Positions 38,269 to 47,985 of a stretch of DNA of 64,000 bases are shown one piece after another (the stretch's first letter is position 1; every line of letters starts with the position of its first letter). The notes beneath the pieces are model-generated. The model was not told the DNA's origin, did not search any database, and saw nothing but the letters and a program-made list of their open reading frames with translations. The position numbers and the translations under genes were made by a program. This stretch comes from Sulfurimonas xiamenensis (GTDB lineage: Bacteria > Campylobacterota > Campylobacteria > Campylobacterales > Sulfurimonadaceae), in the NCBI RefSeq assembly GCF_009258045.1, contig NZ_CP041166.1, positions 620,001 to 684,000 of the forward strand, in the 5' to 3' direction.

Positions 38269-38685
38269 ATGAAAAATATTTTTTTAGCACTATTAATTTT
38301 TTTATTTGCAGGCTGTGATGGAAAAATTATTAAAAATGTTTATAACAAAAGTCAAATAGGCGCAAAGATAGAAAGCATAGATATTGTAGCAACAGATGAA
38401 TTTTCTAAAGAAATTTCTCAGCAATTTTTAAAAGAGCAGGGTTTTTTTATTAAAGAGTCTCCTTATAGCCTTAGAGTAGAGTATAGAAACTATGCACAAA
38501 CATGCAATAATCCCCTTTCAAAGACATCTTCTGATTATGCATATGACGGTTTTGTAAAAATAACACTTTTTTATAAAAACTCTCGAGTTTATGCGAGTCA
38601 AAGAGATTTTAAAGGAGAGATAAGTGAAAGATTGATTATCTCTTTGATTGAAAGTATGATTGATGATCTTGAATTAGAAAAATAA
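38269..38685 (+). CDS. Small lipoprotein of unknown function
   Basis: A 138-residue protein with a lipoprotein signal (MKNIFLALLIFLFAGC, C16). The mature part has an alternating beta pattern (SLRVEYRNYAQ, GFVKITLFYKNSRVYASQRDF) and ends in a short helix. I do not recognise a named family. It stands alone between trpB (divergent) and a convergent cytochrome gene. Confidence 0.6.
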   Translation: MKNIFLALLIFLFAGCDGKIIKNVYNKSQIGAKIESIDIVATDEFSKEISQQFLKEQGFFIKESPYSLRVEYRNYAQTCNNPLSKTSSDYAYDGFVKITLFYKNSRVYASQRDFKGEISERLIISLIESMIDDLELEK

Positions 38686-38709
38686 AAGATAGAAAAATTT
38701 ATATCTCTT

Positions 38710-39408
38710 TTATGAAAGATTTATAATCCACTCTGAAAGCGTTTCTAATTCTTCATCTGTTAGTTGCTTATATGACGGCATCATTGCTCTAAAGTTTTCC
38801 CACTTTCCTTTGCTTCCGTTTTTTATACTCTCTTTCATTGCACTTTTAGAGGAGATAAACTTCTCTTGTATACTTTTAAATGATGGTCCCACTAGATCTT
38901 TATCAACTTTATGACATCCCAGGCAGTTGTTTTTTAATGCGATTTTTTCTCCTTGAGGAAGTGCATCATATTTTGCTTTTGCTTTCATAGCTTCTGAGAG
39001 ATTTTGTTGAGTATAGTGTGTAAACATATATTTTGCTATTGCTCTGGTTTCATCATCTGTTACCTTCTCTTTTTGCGATGGCATAAGTCCATACTGTTTT
39101 AAGCTCTCTTTGTCACAGATAGATTTTTCAAAGCTTGGCTCTTTTACATAATCAACAACAAACTCTACCGCTGTATTAAATCTTTGAGATTCATCATTTG
39201 GTTTTACAAAATCATAAACATGAAAAGAGACTGACATAATAGGCGGTGCCGGCTCATTAGGAGACAAAAGAGGAGGCATAGTTAAATCGTGGCATGATGC
39301 ACATTTTTGTTCTAAAAGTTTTTTACCGTCTAAATTTTTTTCAGGTTTATTGTCTATACATGCGGTAAAAAAAAGAGCTGCAAATAAAATAGTATATTTC
39401 AAAATCAT
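38710..39408 (-). CDS. Di-haem cytochrome c lipoprotein
   Basis: A 232-residue protein with a lipoprotein-type signal (FFTAC, C17) and two haem sites, CASCH at 36-40 and CLGCH at 162-166. The C-terminal domain (about 145-232) is a typical small cytochrome c with a likely methionine ligand in RAMMPSYKQL. The first site is followed by a proline-rich loop (MPPLLSPNEPAPPIM). A role in periplasmic electron transfer is likely; the partner is unknown. Confidence 0.85.
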   Translation of the reverse strand: MILKYTILFAALFFTACIDNKPEKNLDGKKLLEQKCASCHDLTMPPLLSPNEPAPPIMSVSFHVYDFVKPNDESQRFNTAVEFVVDYVKEPSFEKSICDKESLKQYGLMPSQKEKVTDDETRAIAKYMFTHYTQQNLSEAMKAKAKYDALPQGEKIALKNNCLGCHKVDKDLVGPSFKSIQEKFISSKSAMKESIKNGSKGKWENFRAMMPSYKQLTDEELETLSEWIINLS

Positions 39409-39478
39409 AAGCTATCCTTTTTATAATAATAATATTATTGTATATTAGAAGGTGTTAAAACTAGATGAAAATAAAATT

Positions 39479-40258
39479 TTAACTCGCTCTTATCTTTCTA
39501 ACTTCTAAAAAGTATGTATGTCCCAGATAGATTACAAAGAAGATAGCTCCGAAAAATATAGCAAATGGAACAAGTGAGATAAGGTAAAGAAGAAGTGTTT
39601 TAATTCTTAAGTTATTTTTGTTGAAAAAGGCTATCTGTTTGGCCTCCTCTTTAGTACAAATATTTGAAGAGATATCAAATGTTAGCATTTTATGAAAAAA
39701 GTAGTAGAGCGGCATATTGAGTGCAATTATGTTTAAGAGTGGAATAAAATAGAGCGGTATAAATAAAAAAAAGAGAAAAATCATTATTGCTCCCCACTTA
39801 AGCGCTAAAAAAATAGAAGAGAAAATATTTGAGTAGCCTATCATTTCAATATCCATATAGTCTCTTTTTTGAAGTTCTTTTAAAACAAAAGGGGTTAAAA
39901 AACCAATGATGATTATTGCTACAAAGATAGAGAGATATATTGTCAAAAAACCGCCTACGGCATAGATAAGAAAAGTTGCCAACCATGATGTAAGCGTATA
40001 ACTCATCAAAAATTTTATAATACTGGAACCTTCAAGTTCTGCCTGCAGAGTTTCTGTATGTGGTATGCCGTTTTGTATCGTAGTTTGAGAACTTTCAATA
40101 TTGAGTGTGCCAAGCTGTTCTACTCCGATTCCTGCTATGACAAAGAAGATTATGTACATGATTATTAAACTCATAATAAAGGGTAAAAGAGCGTATTTGA
40201 GCATTTTGAGTGTTAAAAAATCTTTTACGCTTTGTAAGAGTATCTCTTTTTCGTTCAT
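39479..40258 (-). CDS. EI24/CysZ-like membrane protein
   Basis: A 259-residue inner-membrane protein with several long hydrophobic segments. The start at 40258 (MNEKEILLQSV) forms an ATGA overlap with the upstream DUF3137 stop. FLTLKMLKYALLPFIMSLIIM and the pattern LNIIALNMPLYYFFHKMLTFD fit the EI24 family, whose member CysZ moves sulphate. Transport function here is not shown. Confidence 0.7.
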   Translation of the reverse strand: MNEKEILLQSVKDFLTLKMLKYALLPFIMSLIIMYIIFFVIAGIGVEQLGTLNIESSQTTIQNGIPHTETLQAELEGSSIIKFLMSYTLTSWLATFLIYAVGGFLTIYLSIFVAIIIIGFLTPFVLKELQKRDYMDIEMIGYSNIFSSIFLALKWGAIMIFLFFLFIPLYFIPLLNIIALNMPLYYFFHKMLTFDISSNICTKEEAKQIAFFNKNNLRIKTLLLYLISLVPFAIFFGAIFFVIYLGHTYFLEVRKIRAS

Positions 40259-41196
40259 CTTTTGCTCCATAGTTTTTGATTTAATTTTAGTTCTTCGACA
40301 ACACTGATTGCCAAATGGAGAGTTTTTACATACTCCATAGCAATTTTATAGTCTAAAAGTGAATGAAAGATAGACGGCTCAAAAAGATCTTTCTTGTAGC
40401 TAATAGCCATATAGATGTGGCTGCCTATAAATGAGATATGGATTTTATGATTGGATTTTTGTTTAAAAGCAAGGAGTTTTTTCATTAATGAGTTAGAGAG
40501 GATATATCTAGCCTCTATTTGATTTGTAGAGTAGACAACAAACTCTTTTTCAAATTCAGGGTCGTCCATCTTAACAAGCTCATTTCTAGCTAAGTTGTTT
40601 GACTGCATCCAGTGACCGATAATAGTACCAAAACTGCTTTGAGCGGTATCTGGTAAAACTACTGTTTGACCGTAAAAATTTTTATTAAAATCAGCAACGA
40701 TAAATAGACCTTGAAATATTGTACTCCAGTGTTCTTTTCCTTTTGAGCTTCTCTCTCTTTTTTGCGCATGAATATCTGAAAACTGGATGTTTATGCCATC
40801 AATTTGTCCTTTGACATAGTCATTGCCGCTAAGTTTATCAGGCTTAGAAAATAGTTCGGAGTGCTCAAAAAAATAGTCTGAAACATGAGTTTTAGAAGAG
40901 TAGAGCAGAGTGTCGTCTATCGCATGAACAAGAGGTTTAATAATCTTGATTTTAAACTCATGTGTATAATCATGAATTAAAAATTTGTATATTACCGCGC
41001 CAAAAGCAATATATGCAAAGATTATAAATTCATAAAAATTTTCTAAAATGTAAGCGATAAGAGCAAATATAGCCATTAAAGCAAATGCTGAAAAAATGAT
41101 TTTTTGTTTAAGATTTTTTCTATCATTTTCAAGTTCTTGCAGAGTAGGAAAAAGATTTTTATAGTAAAAATCGGTGAGTTCACTTACACTTTTCAT
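40255..41196 (-). CDS. DUF3137-family protein
   Basis: A 313-residue protein with two membrane helices at about 30-70 and a large soluble C-terminal part containing FSDIHAQKRERSS, TIFQGLFIVADFNKNF and IHISFIGSHIYMAISYKKDLFEP, typical of DUF3137. These proteins are nearly always next to lemA, as here. Function unknown, suggested to be in the envelope. Confidence 0.78.
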   Translation of the reverse strand: MKSVSELTDFYYKNLFPTLQELENDRKNLKQKIIFSAFALMAIFALIAYILENFYEFIIFAYIAFGAVIYKFLIHDYTHEFKIKIIKPLVHAIDDTLLYSSKTHVSDYFFEHSELFSKPDKLSGNDYVKGQIDGINIQFSDIHAQKRERSSKGKEHWSTIFQGLFIVADFNKNFYGQTVVLPDTAQSSFGTIIGHWMQSNNLARNELVKMDDPEFEKEFVVYSTNQIEARYILSNSLMKKLLAFKQKSNHKIHISFIGSHIYMAISYKKDLFEPSIFHSLLDYKIAMEYVKTLHLAISVVEELKLNQKLWSKR

Positions 41197-41206
41197 TTAT
41201 ATAGCT

Positions 41207-41761
41207 TTAATTAAAAAGTTTTTTGATATCTACATTTTTTCTTTCGTTTTCAGGAATTTCAAAAACCTCTTTTCTTTTATAATTCATCAAAGAAGCCATA
41301 AAGTTTGTCGGAACCATTTCGATAGCGTTGTTGTAGTCTGTTACAGCTTGATTGTAAGCGCGTCTTGAAGCAGATATCTGCTCTTCTACTTCATGGAGAG
41401 TGTGCTGAAGATGCATAACATTTTCATTTGCCTTAAGTTCAGGGTAGTTTTCAACTGCCACCATAATAGAACCAAGTGCAGAAGTCACCTTTGCATCAAG
41501 AGCAATTTTATCTTTATCACTTAGATTTGGTTTGTTGGCTTCTGCGCGAAGTTTTGTAACTTTTTCTAAAAGTGACTTTTCATGCTCCATATATTTGCTT
41601 ACGGATGCAACAAGATTTGGAATAAGGTCATATCGTTTTTTTAAAACTGTATCTACACTTGCAAAAATATTTTCAACTTGATTTTTCTTTGCGATAAGTG
41701 AGTTGTACATTAAAGCTAAAATTAAAACTATAACAATTAAAACAATAAGTGATGTTAGCAT
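41207..41761 (-). CDS. LemA-family protein
   Basis: A 184-residue protein with one N-terminal membrane helix (about 1-20) and a helical body carrying the LemA signature VDTVLKKRYDLIPNLVASV and YNQAVTDYNNAIEMVPTNFMA. LemA proteins are of unknown role, present in many bacteria together with DUF3137. First gene of the LemA-DUF3137-EI24 unit. Confidence 0.93.
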   Translation of the reverse strand: MLTSLIVLIVIVLILALMYNSLIAKKNQVENIFASVDTVLKKRYDLIPNLVASVSKYMEHEKSLLEKVTKLRAEANKPNLSDKDKIALDAKVTSALGSIMVAVENYPELKANENVMHLQHTLHEVEEQISASRRAYNQAVTDYNNAIEMVPTNFMASLMNYKRKEVFEIPENERKNVDIKKLFN

Positions 41762-41913
41762 GTAAGAATCCTTTAAGAGTAGTGTTTAGGATAGTTTATC
41801 CAAAAAAAGTTGAGTTTTTCATTTTTAAATTTTTTTATCTATGCAATAATATAACTTTGTTAACAAAAAAATATGGTATAACAATATAAAATTTAATTTT
41901 ATGGAAATACAAA

Positions 41914-43251
41914 ATGTGGGAAAAGTTACTCTCAAAAAAAAGATATTATAACGCCGATGAGATAGTTGAAGATAAAAATGAAGAGTATTATAGAAGCAGT
42001 TTTCATAAAGATTATGACAGAATAATATTTTCTAATGCATTTAGAAGACTCTCAAAAAAGACGCAGGTTCATCCGCTTTCAAAAAATGACCATGTTCACA
42101 ACCGGCTTACGCATAGTTTGGAAGTTGCAAGTGTTGGCAGAAGCTTGGGATTAAAAGCAGGAGAATTTTTAAACAAAAAATATCCTCAAATCAAGATAGA
42201 CCCTTATGATGTTGCTTACATTATTCAAACAGCATGTTTAGCCCATGATATCGGCAATCCTCCTTTTGGACATGCCGGAGAAGAGGTGATAAAAGAGTGG
42301 TTTGAGACGCATAAAGAAGAGGAGTTTTTAAATGGATTGTCGCAAAATGAGCTGGAAGATTTTATGCATATTGACGGAAATGCACAAAGTTTTCGAGTAG
42401 TGACGCAGATAGAAAATAATCTCTTTAGAGGCGGAATGAATCTCACTTTTGCAACGCTTGGAGCTTTGGTAAAGTATCCGCATGCATCAAGTCATTGTAA
42501 AAACATAGGCAAATCAAAATTTAACTATTTTCAAAGTGAAGAGAGTTTTTTTCAACTTCTTTTTAATGAAATTGGATTGTTAAAAGCAGACGGAACATAC
42601 AAAAGACATCCTCTCTCTTACCTTATGGAAGCTTCTGATGACATATGTTATGGTTTGCTTGATTTGCAAGACGCATTAGAGTTAAATATCATAGCTTTAA
42701 GAGATATGCAAAATATTTTTACGCTTATTTGCACTAAAGAAGAAGTGGAAAAAATATACAGCAATACAGAGTATTCAGATACGAAAAAAGTTTCAAAACT
42801 TGTTGCTATATCTATACACAATCTAGCTATGCATACAATGGAAGTATTTGAAGAGAATTTTGATGCTATTATGAGCGATGATCAGCCAAGAGATTTGATA
42901 GAACTCTTTACAAAAGAGGAGTATAAAAATGCAATAAAAGAAGCAAAGAGACTTGCTAGTGCAAAAATATTTAATGAAAAAAGAAAAATAGAGTTAGAAC
43001 TTGGAGCTTATAATATTATAGAGACACTGCTTGACAATTTGATGCATGCAGCGTATGAGTTTTACAAAAAAGGAGATGATTTAAAACTCTCTTTCAGATA
43101 TAAAAGAGCTTTAGAACTTATGGGTGAAAATAGACCTAAAAAAACAAAAAGTCTATACAATATGTACCAGAGAGTAATCGACTATATCGTCGGTATGACA
43201 GATAATCATGCTAAATATGTAGCTCATCAGCTCAACGGAATGGGCTACTAG
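41914..43251 (+). CDS. dgt: Deoxyguanosinetriphosphate triphosphohydrolase-like protein
   Basis: A 445-residue HD-domain dNTPase. [17 protein letters not shown] (about 66-82) and [16 protein letters not shown] (about 107-122) hold the metal-binding histidines and aspartate. The opening [20 protein letters not shown] is the family start. It hydrolyses dGTP or other dNTPs to the nucleoside and triphosphate, affecting dNTP pools and in some bacteria phage replication. Confidence 0.92.
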   Translation: MWEKLLSKKRYYNADEIVEDKNEEYYRSSFHKDYDRIIFSNAFRRLSKKTQVHPLSKNDHVHNRLTHSLEVASVGRSLGLKAGEFLNKKYPQIKIDPYDVAYIIQTACLAHDIGNPPFGHAGEEVIKEWFETHKEEEFLNGLSQNELEDFMHIDGNAQSFRVVTQIENNLFRGGMNLTFATLGALVKYPHASSHCKNIGKSKFNYFQSEESFFQLLFNEIGLLKADGTYKRHPLSYLMEASDDICYGLLDLQDALELNIIALRDMQNIFTLICTKEEVEKIYSNTEYSDTKKVSKLVAISIHNLAMHTMEVFEENFDAIMSDDQPRDLIELFTKEEYKNAIKEAKRLASAKIFNEKRKIELELGAYNIIETLLDNLMHAAYEFYKKGDDLKLSFRYKRALELMGENRPKKTKSLYNMYQRVIDYIVGMTDNHAKYVAHQLNGMGY

Positions 43252-43282
43252 TAAACCGCTTTGCTCAACTTTTAGGCATAAT

Positions 43283-44482
43283 TTAAGCCTTAGCTATATT
43301 TTTAGCAGCCAGATAGCCGCTTGCCCAGGCAAAAGCAAAATTATAGCCGCCGCGGCGGCCGACTACATCAAGCACTTCCCCGCAGAAGTAGAGATTTTTT
43401 TGTTTGAGTGATTCAAATGTTTTTGGGTTTATCTCTGTTGTGTCAACTCCGCCACCGCTTACTTCTGCATGGCGGAAACCGTGAGTATCGCTTACTTCAA
43501 AACGCCAGTTTAGTATCTGATTTGCAATTTTTTTACTAAGTTTTATGTCGATAGCATCAGCGTTTAAAGATGGTGAAATTTGCAGTTCTTCCAAAATTCC
43601 TGATGCAATTTTAAGGGGAATAACTCCTGCTAAAATATCCGCTGCTGTAAAATCGGGTTGCAAAGAAGCTGTTTTGTTTATGTGGTTGGAGAGTTTATGT
43701 GCATTAAAATGCGGAAGCAGGTTGATGGAGATGTTTACATGTGCAAACTCCATCAGAGCAATGCTTGCTTCCTGTGAGAGATCTAAGACAGCAAAACCTG
43801 AAATTCCATAATCTGTAAATAGTATATCGCCGCTGCATGTACGCTCATTTTTGTTGTTTATCAGCAGAGTAACTTCGCCCTCTGTCTTTGCTCCGCTCAT
43901 CTTTTTTGGAGTGTTTGATTTTAGATGCAGCTGCACTAAAGAGGGATAAGTAGGAAGTATAGTATGTCCAAAGGTTTCGGCAAACTCTAAACCGTCTCTA
44001 TTGCCGCCAAGATGTGTTGCTGCTTCAGAGCCTGTTGCAACAACTGTAGCATCATATTTACAAAAGAGTTCTTTTATATCTGTGATTTTTTCGTTGGTAT
44101 GAATATTTACACCGAGATTTTTTGCATGATTTAAAAGAAGTGAAGCAACACTTTTTGCTTCATTACTAAGAGGATACACACGCCCATCCTCTTTGATGTC
44201 AAGCAAAAGTCCAATGTTTTCGCAGAATTTTTCAAATTTGTCAAAGCCAAACTCTTTAAGAGCATATTCTACAAAAGATGGATTTTGTGAGTAGTAGTCA
44301 TTTGGGTTTAAATTTTTATTTGTGATATTGCAACGCCCGTTTCCCGAAACTAAAATCTTTTTTGCACATTTTGTGTTTTGCTCAAACAAATCTACACGCA
44401 CACCTTCTTTTGCACAAAATATCGCGCATAAAAGCCCAGAAGCACCGCCGCCTATAATTGCTACTTTTTTTGTTTTATTCAT
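43283..44482 (-). CDS. HI0933/YhiN-like flavoprotein
   Basis: A 399-residue FAD/NAD(P)-binding oxidoreductase. The ATG at 44482 (MNKTKKVAIIGGGASGLLCA) is chosen over an earlier in-frame start. KKILVSGNGRCNITN is the family-specific motif and CGEVLDVVGRRGGYNFAFAWASG closes the FAD site. The family is related to BaiN; physiological reaction unknown. It is followed downstream by dgt, convergent. Confidence 0.88.
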   Translation of the reverse strand: MNKTKKVAIIGGGASGLLCAIFCAKEGVRVDLFEQNTKCAKKILVSGNGRCNITNKNLNPNDYYSQNPSFVEYALKEFGFDKFEKFCENIGLLLDIKEDGRVYPLSNEAKSVASLLLNHAKNLGVNIHTNEKITDIKELFCKYDATVVATGSEAATHLGGNRDGLEFAETFGHTILPTYPSLVQLHLKSNTPKKMSGAKTEGEVTLLINNKNERTCSGDILFTDYGISGFAVLDLSQEASIALMEFAHVNISINLLPHFNAHKLSNHINKTASLQPDFTAADILAGVIPLKIASGILEELQISPSLNADAIDIKLSKKIANQILNWRFEVSDTHGFRHAEVSGGGVDTTEINPKTFESLKQKNLYFCGEVLDVVGRRGGYNFAFAWASGYLAAKNIAKA

Positions 44483-44505
44483 AAAGGGATTGTAACACAA
44501 ATAGA

Positions 44506-44763
44506 TTATTTTTTTATACTGATATCTTTAAAAAATTCGCATATATCGATATTTAATGCATTTGCAATTTTGTAAAGGTGTTCAATATTGAAGTGTTTTT
44601 TATTATGGCAGATCTCTGCAACAGAGATAAGTCCGACAGATTTTAAACCGATAGAAAGAGCAAGATCTAGTTGCGTCATTACTTTCTCTTTTCGCACTCT
44701 CATAACATTAGCGCCTATTTTGCGATGAAGTTCATCAATGTCTTGCGATGTTATATGCTGCAA
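44506..44763 (-). CDS. XRE-family helix-turn-helix protein
   Basis: An 85-residue regulator made only of a lambda-repressor-like HTH domain (IGANVMRVRKEKVMTQLDLA ... IANALNIDICEFF). The start is uncertain: the frame opens with TTG at 44763 and has no strong ribosome site; the next in-frame ATGs would cut into helix 1. It is transcribed away from the small outer-membrane protein gene, across a perfect 22-bp palindrome. Confidence 0.72.
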   Translation of the reverse strand: MQHITSQDIDELHRKIGANVMRVRKEKVMTQLDLALSIGLKSVGLISVAEICHNKKHFNIEHLYKIANALNIDICEFFKDISIKK

Positions 44764-44804
44764 AAAGCTATTTTATCTATAGTTAATATTTTTGTAAGTT
44801 TTTT

Positions 44805-44826
44805 ATTAATAAAATATTTTATTAAT
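44805..44826. promoter_or_regulatory. Perfect 22-bp palindrome in a divergent promoter region
   Basis: Half-site ATTAATAAAAT followed by its exact reverse complement. It lies 42 bases upstream of the XRE start and 38 upstream of the outer-membrane protein start, where a repressor could govern both. It is made only of A and T, so chance symmetry in this AT-rich gap must be kept in mind. Confidence 0.45.
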
Positions 44827-44863
44827 TCACTATGGTTAATAAATTTAATATGAGGGTGAAAAT

Positions 44864-45403
44864 ATGAAAAAAATAGTATTAGCTGTTTTATTGGCAACTG
44901 GATTGATGGCTGCAGATAGTGGTATGTATGTTGGTTTAGATGTTGGTAATACGGATTACAACATTAAAGCTTCTGCTCTTGGCATAAGTGTAGAGGAGAG
45001 CTATGATGATGCTTCTTATACTTTTAAAGCCGGTTACTATATAGATGCAAACAGTCGTGTTTACGCATCTTATCAGTATATAGATGTAGAGGATGGTGAT
45101 AGTGCATTTTATGGTGTTGGTTATGATTATTTAATTGGCAATGGTGCATTAAAACCATTTGTTGGAGCTTTTGTAGGTTATGGTTCCGCAGAAGATGATG
45201 AAGGTTATGTTGATATGTCAGGTACAGTTTATGGCGGGCAAATTGGCTTGAATTATGCGATTAATGAAAATTTCTCTGCTGAAGCCGGATACCGCTATAT
45301 GAAATCAAATATGGATGACAATATTGTTGAAAGTGATATAAATGTAAATATAGAAATCGATGAAATTAAAAATTGGTTTGTTGGTGTAAATTATAAATTT
45401 TAA
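44864..45403 (+). CDS. Small outer-membrane beta-barrel protein
   Basis: A 179-residue protein with a signal peptide (MKKIVLAVLLATGLMAA) and an eight-strand barrel pattern: SGMYVGLDVGNTDYN, YTFKAGYYIDANSRVYASYQY, FSAEAGYRYMKSN and the C-terminal WFVGVNYKF. It resembles the OmpW/OmpA-type single-domain porins used as surface proteins. A GAGGGTG ribosome site and a strong terminator frame it as a single-gene unit. Confidence 0.85.
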   Translation: MKKIVLAVLLATGLMAADSGMYVGLDVGNTDYNIKASALGISVEESYDDASYTFKAGYYIDANSRVYASYQYIDVEDGDSAFYGVGYDYLIGNGALKPFVGAFVGYGSAEDDEGYVDMSGTVYGGQIGLNYAINENFSAEAGYRYMKSNMDDNIVESDINVNIEIDEIKNWFVGVNYKF

Positions 45404-45422
45404 CCTTCTTTTCTCTACTGTT

Positions 45423-45447
45423 AACTCCCCTTCGAGGGAGTTTTTTT
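45423..45447 (+). terminator. Rho-independent terminator of the outer-membrane protein gene
   Basis: AACTCCC and GGGAGTT form a 7-bp stem around a CTTCGA loop, followed by seven Ts. It overlaps the last bases of the convergent mutS2 gene. Confidence 0.85.
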
Positions 45448-47665
45448 ATAGACTAACTATTTTTGCTCCAAATCCGCCCATATGTTGTGGTGCATCTTCA
45501 AACTTTTTGACTTTTGGATGGGTTTTTAAAAACTCTTTAACCGCATAAGAGAGTTTTCCTGTGCCTATGCCGTGATAGATTATGACTTCATCCCAGCCGT
45601 TTATTAGTGCATCGGAGATAAACTTATCTAACACCTCTATAGCCTCATCTGCTCTCATTCCGTGAAGATCGCATTTAAGTCCGGCTCTTCTTTTGACATT
45701 TACGCTTACATCTGTTTTATGTTTTTGTTGTAAAATTTGTGTATGTTTAAGCTGTGAGGTTTTTGCTCGAACGCGCATTCCGTCTATCTCAACAATCGCC
45801 TCTTTCTTATCTTTCATGGAGACGATAGTCCCTTTTTTGCTATGGTATTTTACATTATCGCCTACTTTAAACTCTGCATCTGTTTGCAGCGGCTCTGTTT
45901 TTTCCTGAGGCAGCTTTTTTCTGGCTCTGTTCATGGCTCTGTGGATAGCCTGTGTATCACCGGCACGCGCAGCTTGTTTTGCTTCGTTTATGGCATTTTC
46001 ATAGCTGCTTTTTAAAGCGCTCTTCTCTTTTTGAAGCTCTTGAAAAAATTTCTCTTTTTCCTCTTTTAAATCACGCTTTTTTGCTTCTAGTTCTTCGAGT
46101 TTTTCATCTACTTTTTTATGTTTTTGTTTTAGCTCTCGCTCTAGCTGTGAACCTCTTTCTATAAGCAAATTTAGTTTTTCGCTGTTGTCGCCGTAAACTT
46201 CTTTTGCTTCATTTACGATTTTATTTGAGATTCCGTATCTGCTGGCTGTCTCAAATGCGTAGCTTTTGCCGATGATACCGTGCATAAATTCATAGGTTGG
46301 AACTCTATTTGCCTCATCATAAATTGCTGCCATAAGCTCCACATCTTCGCGGTCTGCCATAAGTGCTGCAAGGCGTTTGTGGTGTGTAGTTACGACTATC
46401 TTTTGTCCGCGCAGTATCAGCTCATCGAGTATAACTTTAAAGAGTGCTGCAGCCTCATCACTGTCTGTTCCAAGCTCTATCTCATCAACGCCTACAAGCG
46501 CATCTTTATACTCAAATATTTTGGAGAACTCCTGCATACGCCCTGCAAAGGTAGAGATATCGTTTTTTACATTTTGCGGATCGTCTATAATGGCAAGAAT
46601 ATTTTTAAAACTTCCAATATGTGACTTATGTTCATTCAGCTTCATTGGAATGATATATTTTGCCATAAAAGCCGCACTTAAAATAGACTTTAAAAGCATT
46701 GTTTTACCGCCGGCATTTACACCGGTTATCATTAAAATATTTTTAGAGAAATCTACATGTATCGGTTTTGCATGATGCAGAGCAGGGTGGATAAAACTGT
46801 TTAGAACTATCTTAGAGTCTTTTTTTGATTTTACAAGCTGAAGATCTTTTGCTTTTGCAAAAAGAACTCTTGCCTGATAGTTGTCAAACTTTGTAAACTC
46901 TTTGTCTATAAAATTTATAAATGGCAGAAGATCGGTAAGTTTGGAAGAAAACTCTTTTGCATAGTTATAAAATATAGCCTCTCTCTCTTCATTTATATAT
47001 CGGATTTGCTCTTTTGATTTAAGTATATTGTCGGGTGAAACATAAAAGCCTCCGCTGCTGCTTCTTCCTACAACCGCACCTTTTAGAACATGGTTGAATC
47101 CGCCGCGGACTAAAAGACACTCTTCATCGTTTAGAAGATGTATCTGGGTATCGATAAGATAAGGTGAGAGTTTTTGGCTTGATGTAAGCCTTTTTAGTGA
47201 TTCATTTATATTGGCTTTATGCTCTTTTATTCTTCTGCTTAATCCAAAGAGAGTTTCATCAAGATTTTCATCAAACTTCCCCTCATGAGTAAAGTATTTT
47301 TCAATATCTAAAAATTTCGGCTCAATTTCAAATTTATCCATCCATTCACCGATGATACCTTTAACTTCTTTGTTTTTAAAATAGCGAAAATATCTTACGA
47401 CTTTTACTATTTCAAAAATTTGCTCAAAAAGTAAAACACCATGTTTTTTTAAATGTACTTTTATGGTAAAAAAATCAGCAACTTTTGGAGGAGCTTTAAA
47501 CTCAATAGAATCAAGTGCTTTTATGTAGCGGTAGTGAAGTTCCTGATCTCCTTCCATATAGAGAGAGCTTTGGCGTGAAAAAAATTGTTTAAATAGATTG
47601 ATATGCTCATTTAAATCAAGTTGATTGATAAGCAGATCAACTTTTGTATTATTGTTTACTCGCAT
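45446..47665 (-). CDS. mutS2: MutS2, DNA-structure/ribosome-rescue ATPase
   Basis: A 739-residue MutS-like protein without the mismatch-recognition domain. MITGVNAGGKTMLLKS (about 309-324) is the Walker A and VGVDEIELGTDSDEAAAL the Walker B/signature region. A coiled coil lies at about 500-580 and a C-terminal Smr nuclease domain at about 665-739 (KCDLHGMRADEAIEVL, VIIYHGIGTGKLSYAV). MutS2 suppresses recombination and in some bacteria splits collided ribosomes. Its start overlaps the upstream gene's stop by 10 bases. Confidence 0.94.
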   Translation of the reverse strand: MRVNNNTKVDLLINQLDLNEHINLFKQFFSRQSSLYMEGDQELHYRYIKALDSIEFKAPPKVADFFTIKVHLKKHGVLLFEQIFEIVKVVRYFRYFKNKEVKGIIGEWMDKFEIEPKFLDIEKYFTHEGKFDENLDETLFGLSRRIKEHKANINESLKRLTSSQKLSPYLIDTQIHLLNDEECLLVRGGFNHVLKGAVVGRSSSGGFYVSPDNILKSKEQIRYINEEREAIFYNYAKEFSSKLTDLLPFINFIDKEFTKFDNYQARVLFAKAKDLQLVKSKKDSKIVLNSFIHPALHHAKPIHVDFSKNILMITGVNAGGKTMLLKSILSAAFMAKYIIPMKLNEHKSHIGSFKNILAIIDDPQNVKNDISTFAGRMQEFSKIFEYKDALVGVDEIELGTDSDEAAALFKVILDELILRGQKIVVTTHHKRLAALMADREDVELMAAIYDEANRVPTYEFMHGIIGKSYAFETASRYGISNKIVNEAKEVYGDNSEKLNLLIERGSQLERELKQKHKKVDEKLEELEAKKRDLKEEKEKFFQELQKEKSALKSSYENAINEAKQAARAGDTQAIHRAMNRARKKLPQEKTEPLQTDAEFKVGDNVKYHSKKGTIVSMKDKKEAIVEIDGMRVRAKTSQLKHTQILQQKHKTDVSVNVKRRAGLKCDLHGMRADEAIEVLDKFISDALINGWDEVIIYHGIGTGKLSYAVKEFLKTHPKVKKFEDAPQHMGGFGAKIVSL

Positions 47666-47985
47666 GTAGATGCACTAATCATCTGATTATAGTATGGAGT
47701 GTTTTCTTTGCCTATAAAAGTGTATGTTCCGATGCTAAGCGTAAAATTTTTGTCATTTACTTTAACCCCGCTGCACTCAATAGTTTTACCCTGTTTAAAT
47801 CGTGTAACTGCATCTAACATTTTTTCTGTTTTAGCATTATTGTAAGAATTAAATGCAATGGCAAATAAAACAATAAACAAAACTACAGCTGTCACTGCTG
47901 TTTTTTGAGAACGGGTCAATTCCGTAAAGTAGTGCAGAGTCAAAAAAAAGAGTCCTACAACTATAAGTCCAATTATATATGTCAT
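47656..47985 (-). CDS. Small membrane protein of unknown function
   Basis: A 109-residue protein with two membrane helices (about 3-20 and 30-48) and a short soluble tail (IECSGVKVNDKNFTLSIGTY). No family is recognised. It overlaps murC at one base and mutS2 at ten, so it is translated from the same message. Confidence 0.6.
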   Translation of the reverse strand: MTYIIGLIVVGLFFLTLHYFTELTRSQKTAVTAVVLFIVLFAIAFNSYNNAKTEKMLDAVTRFKQGKTIECSGVKVNDKNFTLSIGTYTFIGKENTPYYNQMISASTCE

